Source: Amycolatopsis acidiphila
GTDB taxonomy: Bacteria > Actinomycetota > Actinomycetes > Mycobacteriales > Pseudonocardiaceae
DNA: 64,000 nt
NCBI RefSeq assembly: GCF_021391495.1
Contig: NZ_CP090063.1
Span: 8,060,001 to 8,124,000, forward strand
Reading direction: 5' to 3'
Shown: piece by piece, positions 50,685-59,530 of the stretch
Layout of the letters: every line of letters begins with the position of its first letter
How positions within the stretch are numbered: position 1 is the first letter of the stretch
Program-made: the position numbers and the translations under genes
The notes under the pieces: model-generated
What the model saw: the letters and a program-made list of their open reading frames with translations, nothing else
Told to the model about the DNA's origin: nothing
Databases searched by the model: none

Positions 50685-52898
50685 TCACTCGTCGGCGAGC
50701 GGCTCCGCGCGGACGCGGTTGAGCGCCGGCGTGCACACCGACGCGGCCAGCACGGCGACCCCCAGCCCGAGCACCACCGGCGCGAGCAGCCAGGGGGTCA
50801 GCACCGCGGAGACGCCTTCCCGGCCCTCCTGGATCATGCTGAACAAGCCGAGCCCCACGAGCATTCCGACGACGCCGGCGCCGACCGTCGCGGCCAGTGC
50901 GGGCAGTGCCGCTTCCGCGCGCAGCGCCCGGGACAACAGCCGGACGGGCGTGCCCGCCGCCATCAGCGCGCCGAAGGTGCGGCGCCGGTCGAGCACCGAG
51001 CCCGCGGTCGCGATCGCCGCGCTGCAGCCCGCGAGCACCGCCGCCGCGACCAGGCCGATCACCGTGACCCGTCGCAGGTCGTCCAGCTCCGTCTGCTGAC
51101 CGGCCAGGTAGACGTCCCGGCTGTAGACGCTCTCCCCGCTGGCGGCCAGCGCCGTCCGCACCGTCTCCGGGTCACTGCCCGTCGTGGACACCGCGACCTT
51201 GGCCTGGCCGGGTACGACTCCCGCGGGCAGCGCCGCCGGATCGACGATCGCGTCGACGCTGACGTCGGAGTCGAGCGGCCGCAGGCTCCGCACCTGTGTA
51301 CCCGCCACGAGCGGCACGCCCGGCTCGTCGTAGTTGCCGCTCACGCGGTACCCGGACAGGTCCCCGAGCCCATACACCGCGGGCGCGGAATCGCAGGTCA
51401 GCGCGACGCGCAGCAGCTCGTTCGCCTGCGCGCACGGCACCACGAGGGCCTGCAGCCGCGAGCCGTTCACCGACGACAGCACCACCTCGCCGACCTCGGC
51501 CGCCCGCGCCCGCTGGCCGTAGCCGGCGAGCCGGGCGTTCGTCTGCGCGGTGACCTCGCGGGCGCGTTCGGACGAGGTGCTCACCGACAGGACCGGGTCG
51601 CGGAAGGTGCCGCCGCCACCGGCCATGCTCTCGAAGCTGGGCATCAGGGTCAGCGCCATCGAGCCGATGAACACCGCGAGCACCACACCGGCCGAGGCGC
51701 GGTAGGCGCCCCGCGGGTCGTCCAGCAGCCGCCGCCCGGCCAGCAGCCCGGCCGGCCTGCGCCAGCGCTGCACGAAGATCCGCCCGACGGCGAAGGTGAT
51801 CCACGGTCCGACGAGCACCGCCGACGCGACCACCAGTAGCAGCCCGAGCAGGACCATCGCCGCGCTGGAGTCGTTCGAGGACACCACGAAGAAGAAGAAC
51901 GCCCCGGCCACCGGCAGCGCGAGCAGCCGCCACGCGTGCAGCGGTTTCGGCGTGTGCGAGGACGCCGCGCCGATCGGGTTGCCCACCACGCGGCGCAGCC
52001 CGAGCACGGCCGCGGCCAGCACGAGCACCGGCATCGCCACGACCAGGAACACCGTCACCCCGGCCGGCAGCCCGAAGTCGCTCGGCAACCAGGTGCCGCC
52101 GTCCCACGGCACCAGGGTCGCGAGCGAGTGCAGCAGCGGGCTCACCGCGAGCCCGATCAGGGCGCCCACCACCGCGGCGACCCCCGTCTCCGCCGCGACG
52201 ATGCCGGTGACCTGACCCGGGGTGGCGCCCGCGAGCCGCAGCGCCGCGAGCCGTCGTTCCCGGCGCGCGGCGGTCAGCCGCGACGAGGAGGCGACCAGCA
52301 CCAGGCTCGGCACGATCAGCACCACGACGCCGACCCCGGCCAGCAGCTCCAGCAGCGGATCCACCTCCGCGTTGGCCGCGGGCTGGAAGCCCGCCACCTG
52401 GTAGGAGCCCGCCGGCTGCTGCTCCGGGCTGTGGCCGACGAGCGCGACCAGCTGGTCCGGGTACCTCAGCGCGCGGTCGTCCAGTGTGCCGACGACAGTG
52501 CCCTGGAACCGGTCGGCGAGCTGCGAGGCGGGCAGTTCGTGCATGCGCTCGAACAACGCGGGCGACACCAGCACCTGGCCGGCGCCGGGAAAGCTCGGCA
52601 CGCCCGCGGGCAGCGCGATGGTGTGCGGGTCCACTGTGGACGACACGTCGAGCCGGGTGATCTCCTGGCCCCCGGTGAAGTCCGTGCCCTGCACGATGAG
52701 CATCGCCGAGCCGGAGGAGCGGTAGTCGACCTCCTGCCAGATGGACCGTTCCGCCCTGGCCTTCGTCGCGAACGGGAGGCTCACCAGCAGCAGCACCAGC
52801 CCGGTCGCGACCGCCACGCCGACGGCCGTGAGGACCGTCGAGGTCCGGGTGCGCCCGTCGACGCGCAGCACCCGGAACGCGAGCTGCACCGGGTTCAC
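50685..52898 (-). CDS. FtsX-like ABC transporter permease
   Basis: Membrane protein of 737 residues with two FtsX/MacB-like blocks. A first helix (about 22-46) is followed by a large extracytoplasmic region, then three helices (GVGVVVLIVPSLVLVASSS region, about 200-300). Two more helices, a second core and final helices lead to a short tail. RRERRLAALRLAGATPGQV is the coupling helix before a transmembrane helix. Such permeases act as mechanotransmitters or export peptides and lipids. GTG 52898 overlaps the ATPase stop (GTGA). The divergent two-component system 0.8 kb away is a likely regulator. Confidence 0.92.
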   Translation of the reverse strand: MNPVQLAFRVLRVDGRTRTSTVLTAVGVAVATGLVLLLVSLPFATKARAERSIWQEVDYRSSGSAMLIVQGTDFTGGQEITRLDVSSTVDPHTIALPAGVPSFPGAGQVLVSPALFERMHELPASQLADRFQGTVVGTLDDRALRYPDQLVALVGHSPEQQPAGSYQVAGFQPAANAEVDPLLELLAGVGVVVLIVPSLVLVASSSRLTAARRERRLAALRLAGATPGQVTGIVAAETGVAAVVGALIGLAVSPLLHSLATLVPWDGGTWLPSDFGLPAGVTVFLVVAMPVLVLAAAVLGLRRVVGNPIGAASSHTPKPLHAWRLLALPVAGAFFFFVVSSNDSSAAMVLLGLLLVVASAVLVGPWITFAVGRIFVQRWRRPAGLLAGRRLLDDPRGAYRASAGVVLAVFIGSMALTLMPSFESMAGGGGTFRDPVLSVSTSSERAREVTAQTNARLAGYGQRARAAEVGEVVLSSVNGSRLQALVVPCAQANELLRVALTCDSAPAVYGLGDLSGYRVSGNYDEPGVPLVAGTQVRSLRPLDSDVSVDAIVDPAALPAGVVPGQAKVAVSTTGSDPETVRTALAASGESVYSRDVYLAGQQTELDDLRRVTVIGLVAAAVLAGCSAAIATAGSVLDRRRTFGALMAAGTPVRLLSRALRAEAALPALAATVGAGVVGMLVGLGLFSMIQEGREGVSAVLTPWLLAPVVLGLGVAVLAASVCTPALNRVRAEPLADE

Positions 52899-53596
52899 GC
52901 GACCGCCCCCACGCCGGTCGCGGCGATCCGGCCGTCCCGGATGGTGACGGTCCTCGGCAGTGAGTCGGCCAGCTCGCGGTCGTGCGTCACGATCAGCACC
53001 GACGCCCCCGCGTCGGCGGCCGCGACCAGCAGGGCGTCCATGGTCTCCTTGCCGGTGCGGGTGTCCAGCGCCCCGGTCGGCTCGTCCGCGAAGATCACCT
53101 TCGGCCGGTGCGTCAGCGCCCGCGCGATCGCGACGCGCTGCGCCTGCCCGCCGGACAGCTCGCCCGGCCTGCTGCCGCCGCGACCGGCGAGGCCGAGCCG
53201 GTGCAGCCACTCCCGCGCGGCACCGAGGGCCTGCTTGCGCCCCGTGCCGCCGAGCAGCATCGGCAGCGCGACGTTCTCCTCCGCCGTCAGCTCCGCGACC
53301 AGCATCCCCTGCTGGAAGACGAAGCCGAACTCACTGCGGCGCAGCTCGCTGCGCTTCTTCTCGGAGAGCTGGTCGATCCGTTGTCCGCCAAGGAAGATCT
53401 CCCCCTCGTCGGAACGCAGGATGCCGCCCAGCACGTGCAGCAGCGACGTTTTGCCCGATCCCGACGGCCCCACGATCGCCACGGCCTCGCCCGGCTGGAC
53501 GTCGATGTCCACCCCCGCCAGCGCGAACTGCGTGCCGTACCGCTTCACGAGCCCCCGTCCGGACAACACCGCCCGGTCGTTCCACTGTGGATTCAT
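52895..53596 (-). CDS. ABC transporter ATP-binding protein (LolD/MacB-like)
   Basis: ATPase of 233 residues. Walker A is VGPSGSGKTSLLHVLGG, the signature is ELSGGQAQRVAIARAL, Walker B is VIFADEPTGALD, and the switch is VTHDREL. These, plus the ADEPTGALD phrase, mark the LolD/MacB group that partners FtsX-like permeases. ATG 53596 is the only reasonable start. It heads the operon, with a 26-bp palindrome 31 nt upstream at 53627-53652, shared with the divergent kinase gene. Confidence 0.95.
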   Translation of the reverse strand: MNPQWNDRAVLSGRGLVKRYGTQFALAGVDIDVQPGEAVAIVGPSGSGKTSLLHVLGGILRSDEGEIFLGGQRIDQLSEKKRSELRRSEFGFVFQQGMLVAELTAEENVALPMLLGGTGRKQALGAAREWLHRLGLAGRGGSRPGELSGGQAQRVAIARALTHRPKVIFADEPTGALDTRTGKETMDALLVAAADAGASVLIVTHDRELADSLPRTVTIRDGRIAATGVGAVA

Positions 53597-53626
53597 GCCT
53601 GCAGGTTCCCAACGCGGCCGGGGCCG

Positions 53627-53652
53627 CCGGATCGGCCGATCGGCCGATCCGG
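53627..53652. promoter_or_regulatory. 26-bp perfect palindrome between LolD-type and kinase genes
   Basis: The sequence is self-complementary across all 26 positions and is built from CGGCCGATC units (CCGGATCGGCCGA plus its complement). It lies in the 108-nt gap between the divergent genes at 53596 and 53705, a position expected for the response regulator's binding site. Such a long dyad also forms a cruciform. Confidence 0.65.
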
Positions 53653-53704
53653 GGTGGCCGCACGGCCAAGGTGCGCGGGCCCGCGAATCCTCTACCGTTC
53701 CGTT

Positions 53705-55411
53705 GTGCCGTTCTCCGACCGACTACAACCGACCTGGCGCAAGCTGGGCCTCGAAGGCGTCGTCCTGCTCGCGGCACTGCTCTGCGACCTGGTGATCGTC
53801 CTGCCCTCCGCGTTCGACAACATCGGCCCGCGGGGGCGGGATCTGCTCCTGCTGCCCGGGATCCTCGCCGTCTCCGCCTGCGCACTGTGGGCCCGCGAGC
53901 ATCCGGCTCGGGGCGCCTTCGCCGGGGCCGCGGTGCTCGTCGGCTCCACCGCGTTGATCCGGATCACCGACGCCGCCGCGTTCTCGACGCTGCTGACCGA
54001 CCTGTCGCTGACCGAGACGGTCGCCGGGTTGGAGCTGGTCTACTTCGCGGTCCGCCGGCTGCGCCCGGGAATGGCCGCCGCCGCGACGATCACGCTGGTG
54101 GTCGCCGGGCTGTTCGCGGCGACCACGCGGTCGGGCTACTCGATCTCCTCCGGACGCTTCGAGCGGACCATGCTGCTGGGCGCGGTGCTGCTCATCGCGG
54201 CGGTGGCGGTCGGCCTGCGGTTCCGGCTCGCGGGCGGGGCGAGGGCGTCGAGCCGGGCGGCCGAGCTGTTGCGCAGCCAGTGGCCCCTGATCGGGGTGCT
54301 GTGCCTGCCGTTGTTCCTGGACCTCTACCAGGTGCTGAACGACGGGCCGCGGCTGCTGCCGCTGTGGCTGTGCTCGGCGGCGAGTGCGGCGCTGGCCGTG
54401 TTCGCCTCCCGCAAACCGGTCGTGTCAGGTGTGCTGGTCTCGGCCGTGTTCGCCGTTTCGGTGGTCGCGGTCTGGATCGCCCCCAAGTCCTACGACATGC
54501 CGTTCGACTCCCTGCCGACGACCGAGATCCTGGCCGGCACGGTGATCGTGGTGTTCCTCGTGCGCTCGGCTCGCCCGGCGCAGGCCTGGCCGGTCATCGC
54601 GCTGATGTCGGCCGTCGTCGGCGTGACGACAGCGGTCAACGTCACGTCCGGCCGCGGCCTGTACGACCTGCATTCGCTGTTCATCGCGGCCCTGCTGGTG
54701 CTCGGGACCGCGGTCGCGGTCGGGCTGTACTTCCGGGCGCGGGACTCGGAGCGGACGAAGGTGGTCGAGGCCGCGGTCACCGAGGCGCAGACGTCGGAGC
54801 GGATGGCGCTGGCGCGCGAGCTGCACGACGTCGTCGCACACCACGTCACCGGGATCGTGGTGCAGGCGCAGGCCGCGAGGATGATGGGCGGCAAGAACCC
54901 GGCGCTGGCGATGGACGCGCTCGGCCGGATCGAGGAGGCGGGCACCGAGGCGCTCGTCGCGATGCGGCGGCTGGTGCGCAGCATGCGCAGCAACGCCGCC
55001 GCCACCGAGCAGGCGACCACCGATCTGGACGCGGACCTGCGCCGCCTGGCCGAGACGGCGCACCACGGCGTGCCGACCGAGGTGGAGCTGCACCTGACGC
55101 CGGACATCCCGCAGGAGGTCGCGCGGTCGGCGTTGCGGCTGGTGCAGGAGTCGCTGACGAACGTCGGCAAGCACGCCGCGGGCGCGACCAGGGTGGCCGT
55201 GCTCGCCGAGGTGCTCGACGGCGAGCTGCACGTGCGGGTGAGCGACGACGGGCGCACGGGAGACGAGCGCCCGGCCGGTGGCAGCGGGGGATACGGTCTC
55301 GTCGGAATGCGTGAGCGGGTCGAGCTGCTGCACGGACGGCTCACCGCCGGTCCGGCCGGCGGCGGCTGGACCGTGGAAGCGTGGCTGCCGCTTGAAGGGG
55401 AGACCGAATGA
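53705..55411 (+). CDS. NarL-type two-component sensor histidine kinase
   Basis: Sensor of 568 residues with a large membrane part of about ten helices (residues about 15-340) instead of the usual four. The kinase core follows: His373 in RELHDVVAHHVTGIVVQAQA, the N box RLVQESLTNVGKHA, and VSDDGR and GLVGMRERVELLHGRL. GTG 53705 is 6 nt after TACCGT at 53693-53698, so leaderless. The ATGA overlap at its end couples it to the regulator. It is divergent from the LolD/FtsX operon, its likely target. Confidence 0.93.
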   Translation: MPFSDRLQPTWRKLGLEGVVLLAALLCDLVIVLPSAFDNIGPRGRDLLLLPGILAVSACALWAREHPARGAFAGAAVLVGSTALIRITDAAAFSTLLTDLSLTETVAGLELVYFAVRRLRPGMAAAATITLVVAGLFAATTRSGYSISSGRFERTMLLGAVLLIAAVAVGLRFRLAGGARASSRAAELLRSQWPLIGVLCLPLFLDLYQVLNDGPRLLPLWLCSAASAALAVFASRKPVVSGVLVSAVFAVSVVAVWIAPKSYDMPFDSLPTTEILAGTVIVVFLVRSARPAQAWPVIALMSAVVGVTTAVNVTSGRGLYDLHSLFIAALLVLGTAVAVGLYFRARDSERTKVVEAAVTEAQTSERMALARELHDVVAHHVTGIVVQAQAARMMGGKNPALAMDALGRIEEAGTEALVAMRRLVRSMRSNAAATEQATTDLDADLRRLAETAHHGVPTEVELHLTPDIPQEVARSALRLVQESLTNVGKHAAGATRVAVLAEVLDGELHVRVSDDGRTGDERPAGGSGGYGLVGMRERVELLHGRLTAGPAGGGWTVEAWLPLEGETE

Positions 55412-56058
55412 TCCGGGTGCTCATCGCCGACGACCAGAGCATGGTGCGCACCGGGTTCCAGATGATCCTGGAGAGCCAGGAAGACATCGAGGTGGTCGCG
55501 GACGTCGCGGACGGGGTGGCCGCCGTGACGAAGGCGCGCGAGCTGCGGCCCGACGTGTGCCTGCTCGACATCCGCATGCCGGGGCTCGACGGGCTCGAGG
55601 TGACTCGCCGGCTGGCCGGTCCCGATGTCGCCGACCCGTTCAAGGTGGTCGTGGTCACGACCTTCGACCTCGACGAGTACGTGCACACGGCGTTGCGCAA
55701 CGGCGCGAGCGGCTTCCTGCTCAAGGACGCCGGGCCGGCGCTGCTGATCGAGGCCGTGCGCGCGGCCGACCGGGGCGACGCGCTGGTGTCCCCGCAGATC
55801 ACCGTCCGGCTGCTCAAGCACTTCGACGGCGGCGGCGCCCGGCGCGCCGTCGACCCGCCGAAGGAGCCGCTGACCGCACGCGAGCTCGACGTCGTGCGCG
55901 CGGCGGCACGGGGGCTGACCAACACCGAGATCGGCGGAGAGCTGTTCCTGTCGCTGTCGACGGTCAAGACCCACCTCGCTGCCGTCCAGGGCAAGATCGG
56001 GGCGCGCAACCGGGTCGAGATCGCGGCATGGGCCTGGCGAAGCGGTTTGATGGACTGA
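55408..56058 (+). CDS. NarL/LuxR-type response regulator
   Basis: Response regulator of 216 residues. Receiver with acidic pair DD at 8-9, Asp54 (VCLLDIRMPGLDG), Thr at 84-85 (VVTTFD) and Lys106 (GFLLKDAGP). The LuxR domain reads LTARELDVVRAAARGLTNTE and SLSTVKTHLAAVQGKIG. ATG overlaps the kinase stop (ATGA). It probably binds the palindrome at 53627-53652 and controls the LolD/FtsX operon; that is inference from the divergent layout. Confidence 0.94.
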   Translation: MIRVLIADDQSMVRTGFQMILESQEDIEVVADVADGVAAVTKARELRPDVCLLDIRMPGLDGLEVTRRLAGPDVADPFKVVVVTTFDLDEYVHTALRNGASGFLLKDAGPALLIEAVRAADRGDALVSPQITVRLLKHFDGGGARRAVDPPKEPLTARELDVVRAAARGLTNTEIGGELFLSLSTVKTHLAAVQGKIGARNRVEIAAWAWRSGLMD

Positions 56059-56123
56059 CAGTCGCGCGAAGCGCGGCCGCTGCGGTGGTGGAGGGGAAGC
56101 GGCCGGCCTCCTAAGATCGCCTG

Positions 56124-57428
56124 ATGTCGTCGAGATTCACCGCTCCTGTCGTCCTGCCCTGCGACCCCGCCTGTTCGGTCGTACGAGACGGGGTGGTGGA
56201 CGTCGACGACGACGGCCGCATCGGGTACTGCGGGCCCGCTGAGGCGGCGCCCATGTCGGCCGCGCCGGTCACCGCGTTGTCCGGGATCCTGTTGCCCGGC
56301 CTGGTGAACGCCCACGCGCACAGCCCGATGACGTTGCTGCGCGGGATGGGCGGCGACCTGCCGCTGCTGCGGTGGCTCAACGAGATCATCTGGCCCGCCG
56401 AGGCGAAGCTGCGTGCGGAGGACGTGCACGCCGGGATGGTGCTCGGGTCGCTGGAGATGCTGTCCCACGGCGTGACCACCAGCGCGGAGATGTACTTCCA
56501 CCCCGAGGAGATGGCCGAGGCGGTGCTGACCACCGGGGCGCGGGTGGTGCTCGGCGGCCCGATCATGGACCTGCCCGGCCTGGACTGGCGCGCGATGATC
56601 ACCGCGACCGGACGCTGGATCGACGCCGACGGCCTGCGCTTCGGGCCCGGCGAGCGGATCGAGCTGTCCTTCGCCGCGCACTCGGCGTACATGCTGCCGC
56701 CGGAAGCCCTGCGGCTGACGGCGGAAGCGGCCGCCGCGCGGGGTGCGCTGGTGCAGATCCACGTGGCGGAGGCAGCGGACGAGGACCAGAAGCAACGCGT
56801 GGAGTTCGGTTCCGTGCCGCGGCTGCTCGACGAGGTGGGCCTGCTGGACGGGCGGGTACTGGCCGCGCACGCGGTGCATCTGTCCGATGAGGACATCGCG
56901 CTGTTCGCGGCGAGGGGGGTCGGGGTGGCGCACTGCCCGGGTTCGAACGGGAAGCTCGCGTCCGGCATCGCCCGGCTGGCCGACCTGCGGGCGGCGGCGA
57001 TCGCGGTCGGACTGGGCACGGACGGGCCTGCCAGCAACGACGACCTGGACCTGTGGGAGGAGCTGCAGCTCGCCGCGATGCTCGCTCGTTTGTCCACGAA
57101 GGACTCGACCGCGCTGGACGCGCCGGCCGCCCTGCTGCTGGCCACCCGTGGCGGCGCGGCGGCGCTCGGCCGGGACGACATCGGGGCGCTCGAGGCGGGC
57201 CGGTGGGCGGACATGGTCCACATCGAGACGGACGGCTTCGCCTTCGCGACGGGACTGGCGGTGCCGGACGCGCAGCTGCTGTCGAACCTGGTGTGGGCGG
57301 CGGGTTCGCGGCGGGTGCGGGACGTCTGGGTCGCCGGCGAGCAGGTCCTGGCCGACGGCGAGTCCACTCGCACCGACCGGAGGAAGGCGGCCGAGGCGGC
57401 GAAGGAATCCGCGGCACGGCTGCGCTAG
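56124..57428 (+). CDS. Amidohydrolase (MtaD/SAH-deaminase-like)
   Basis: Metal-dependent deaminase-fold enzyme of 434 residues. Metal ligands are in LVNAHAHSPMTLLRGMG (HxH), VQIHVAEA (His/Glu), AHAVHLSD (His), and GLGTDGPASNDDLDLWEE (Asp). The combination HAHSPMTLLRG, IHVAEA and GTDGPASN is typical of the MtaD/SAH/guanine deaminase branch; the exact substrate cannot be read. ATG 56124 is 6 nt after TAAGAT (56112-56117) with no Shine-Dalgarno sequence, so leaderless. It stands alone. Confidence 0.92.
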   Translation: MSSRFTAPVVLPCDPACSVVRDGVVDVDDDGRIGYCGPAEAAPMSAAPVTALSGILLPGLVNAHAHSPMTLLRGMGGDLPLLRWLNEIIWPAEAKLRAEDVHAGMVLGSLEMLSHGVTTSAEMYFHPEEMAEAVLTTGARVVLGGPIMDLPGLDWRAMITATGRWIDADGLRFGPGERIELSFAAHSAYMLPPEALRLTAEAAAARGALVQIHVAEAADEDQKQRVEFGSVPRLLDEVGLLDGRVLAAHAVHLSDEDIALFAARGVGVAHCPGSNGKLASGIARLADLRAAAIAVGLGTDGPASNDDLDLWEELQLAAMLARLSTKDSTALDAPAALLLATRGGAAALGRDDIGALEAGRWADMVHIETDGFAFATGLAVPDAQLLSNLVWAAGSRRVRDVWVAGEQVLADGESTRTDRRKAAEAAKESAARLR

Positions 57429-57456
57429 CGGACGGCAACGGACCGAGCCGGCCTCC

Positions 57457-58146
57457 CTAGCGGCGGCGGGGGCGGACGATCACGTCCGTCGGGTGGGCGT
57501 CCGGGGTGGCGGAGACCGCGCCGAGTACCGCGGCGGCCACCGAGTCCGGGCTGAGGTAGTCGTCCGGGCTGTACGGGATGCCTTCGGCCGCGGTGACCGC
57601 CTCCTGCATCTCCGTCGCCGTGCGGCCGGGGAACACCGACGTCACCCGCAGGCCGTTCGGCTCCTCCTCCAGCCGCAGGGTGTCGGCGAACGCGCGAGCC
57701 GCGAACTTGCTCGCCGAGTACGCGCCCCAAGCCGCCTTCGTGTTCATGCCCGAGCCCGAGTTGATCACCACGACGTGCCCGCCCGCGGCCCTCAGCGCGG
57801 GCAGCAGCAACCGGGTCAGCTCCACCACCGCGAGCACGTTGATCTCGTAGTTCCGCCGCCAGGACGCGCTGTCGGACTGCTCGATGGTGCCCAGCTCGGC
57901 CACCCCCGCCGAGTGCACCAGCACGTCGAGCCGGTCGATGCCGGCGACCGCGGTGCCCAGCGAGGCGAGGTCGCCGAGGTCCGCCGGCCAGGCCTGCGCG
58001 TCCCGCAGCTCCTCGGCCACCTTCCCGAGCGCGTCGGCGTCACGGCCGCCGAGCAGCAGGCGGTGCGTGGGCGACAGGGCGCGCGCGACGGCGGCGCCGA
58101 TGCCGCGGGAGGCGCCGGTGACCAGGGCGAGGGGGGTTTTCGACAT
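57457..58146 (-). CDS. Short-chain dehydrogenase/reductase
   Basis: Oxidoreductase of 229 residues, the short classical SDR form. Nucleotide site ALVTGASRGIGAAVARALS, NADPH-preferring GGRD after strand two, VHSAGVAELG (NAG variant), catalytic YSASKFAARAF, and FPGRTATEM. ATG 58146 is 6 nt after TACCGT on the minus strand, so leaderless. It is divergent from the MFS gene at 58202 with a 55-nt gap. Substrate unknown. Confidence 0.95.
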   Translation of the reverse strand: MSKTPLALVTGASRGIGAAVARALSPTHRLLLGGRDADALGKVAEELRDAQAWPADLGDLASLGTAVAGIDRLDVLVHSAGVAELGTIEQSDSASWRRNYEINVLAVVELTRLLLPALRAAGGHVVVINSGSGMNTKAAWGAYSASKFAARAFADTLRLEEEPNGLRVTSVFPGRTATEMQEAVTAAEGIPYSPDDYLSPDSVAAAVLGAVSATPDAHPTDVIVRPRRR

Positions 58147-58201
58147 GCCTACACGGTAATTGGTTCTTGACGAACAGCCGGAGGTGGCCTGAAATGCGTG
58201 G

Positions 58202-59530
58202 ATGTCGACGAGGACTGCCACCGCGGGCGATCGCGTGCTCACGAAGGTCGCGGTACGCATCATGCCGTTCCTGGCGCTGCTGTACTTCGTGAACTACCTC
58301 GACCGGGTCAACATCGGTTTCGCCGGCCCCAACGGGCTCAACAAGGAGCTCGGGCTCTCCGCCACCGCGTTCGGCTTCGCCTCGGGCATCTTCTTCCTGG
58401 GCTACCTGATCCTCGAAGTACCGAGCAACCTCGCGCTGCACCGCTTCGGCGCGCGGCGCTGGCTCGCCCGGATCATGCTCACCTGGGGGATCGTCGCGAC
58501 CGTGCTGGCCTTCGTGCCGAACGCGACGACGCTGGTCGTCCTGCGGTTCCTGCTCGGCGTCGCCGAAGCCGGGTTCTTCCCCGGCATCATCCTGTACCTG
58601 ACCTACTGGTTCCCCGCCGCGCAACGGGCCAAGGCGGTCGCGCTGTTCATGGCCGCGATCCCGGTGTCCTCGGCGCTCGGCTCCACCATCTCGAGCCTGC
58701 TGATCGTGCACGGGCACGGCATCTTCGGGTTGTCCGGCTGGCGGTTCATGTTCCTGGTCGAGGGCGTCCCGGCGATGCTGCTCGCGTTCGTCACCTGGTT
58801 CTACCTCACCGACCGCCCGGAGAAGGCCAAGTGGCTGACCGAGGACGAGCGGCAGTGGCTCGCCGGCGAGCTCGACCGCGAGCACCGCGCCACCGAGTCC
58901 GAGTTCCACTGGCCGCTGCGGAAAGCGCTTACACATCCGCGGATCCTGGCGCTGGCCTTCGTGTACTTCGCGATCGCCTACGGGTTGTACGCGCTGGGCT
59001 TCTTCCTGCCGACGATCATCGCGGGCTTCGGCGCCGAGTTCGGCACCAAGCTGTCGGTGATCCAGTCCGGCCTCGTGACGGCGGTGCCGTACGTGATCGC
59101 CGCATTGGTCATGGTGTTCTGGGCCCGGCACGGCGACCGCACCGGCGAACGCAAGTGGCATGTCGCGCTGCCGATGCTGATCGGCGGCGTCGCGATCCCG
59201 ATCGCGCTGTACCTGGGCAACCCGTACGCGGCCATGGCCGCGGTGACGATCTGCGCCGTCGGCGTGTGCTGCGCGCTGCCGACGTTCTGGGCGCTGCCGT
59301 CCAACTTCCTCGCGGGCGCGGCGGCCGCCGGCGGCATCGCGCTGATCAACTCGCTCGGCAACATCAGCGGGTTCGCCGCGCCCTACATCACCGGCTGGCT
59401 ACGCGACCTGACCGGCAGCCAGCGCACCGGCCTGTGGGTCGTCGGCGTCTGCATGGTCGCCGGCGCCGTCGTCGCGCTCGCGCTGGGCGCCAGGCCGCGC
59501 AAGTCCCTGGCGCCCGACGGAAACCGCTAG
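58202..59530 (+). CDS. MFS transporter, anion:cation symporter (ACS) family
   Basis: Twelve-helix transporter of 442 residues. The ACS signature is near the start: PFLALLYFVNYLDRVNIGFA and GIFFLGYLILEVPSNLALHR, then GVAEAGFFPGIILYLTYWFP. Members carry organic acids such as phthalate, tartrate or glucarate; substrate unknown here. ATG 58202 is close to a weak -10 (TGAAAT) and lacks a ribosome site. Its stop overlaps the convergent MFS gene's stop within CTAG. Confidence 0.95.
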   Translation: MSTRTATAGDRVLTKVAVRIMPFLALLYFVNYLDRVNIGFAGPNGLNKELGLSATAFGFASGIFFLGYLILEVPSNLALHRFGARRWLARIMLTWGIVATVLAFVPNATTLVVLRFLLGVAEAGFFPGIILYLTYWFPAAQRAKAVALFMAAIPVSSALGSTISSLLIVHGHGIFGLSGWRFMFLVEGVPAMLLAFVTWFYLTDRPEKAKWLTEDERQWLAGELDREHRATESEFHWPLRKALTHPRILALAFVYFAIAYGLYALGFFLPTIIAGFGAEFGTKLSVIQSGLVTAVPYVIAALVMVFWARHGDRTGERKWHVALPMLIGGVAIPIALYLGNPYAAMAAVTICAVGVCCALPTFWALPSNFLAGAAAAGGIALINSLGNISGFAAPYITGWLRDLTGSQRTGLWVVGVCMVAGAVVALALGARPRKSLAPDGNR

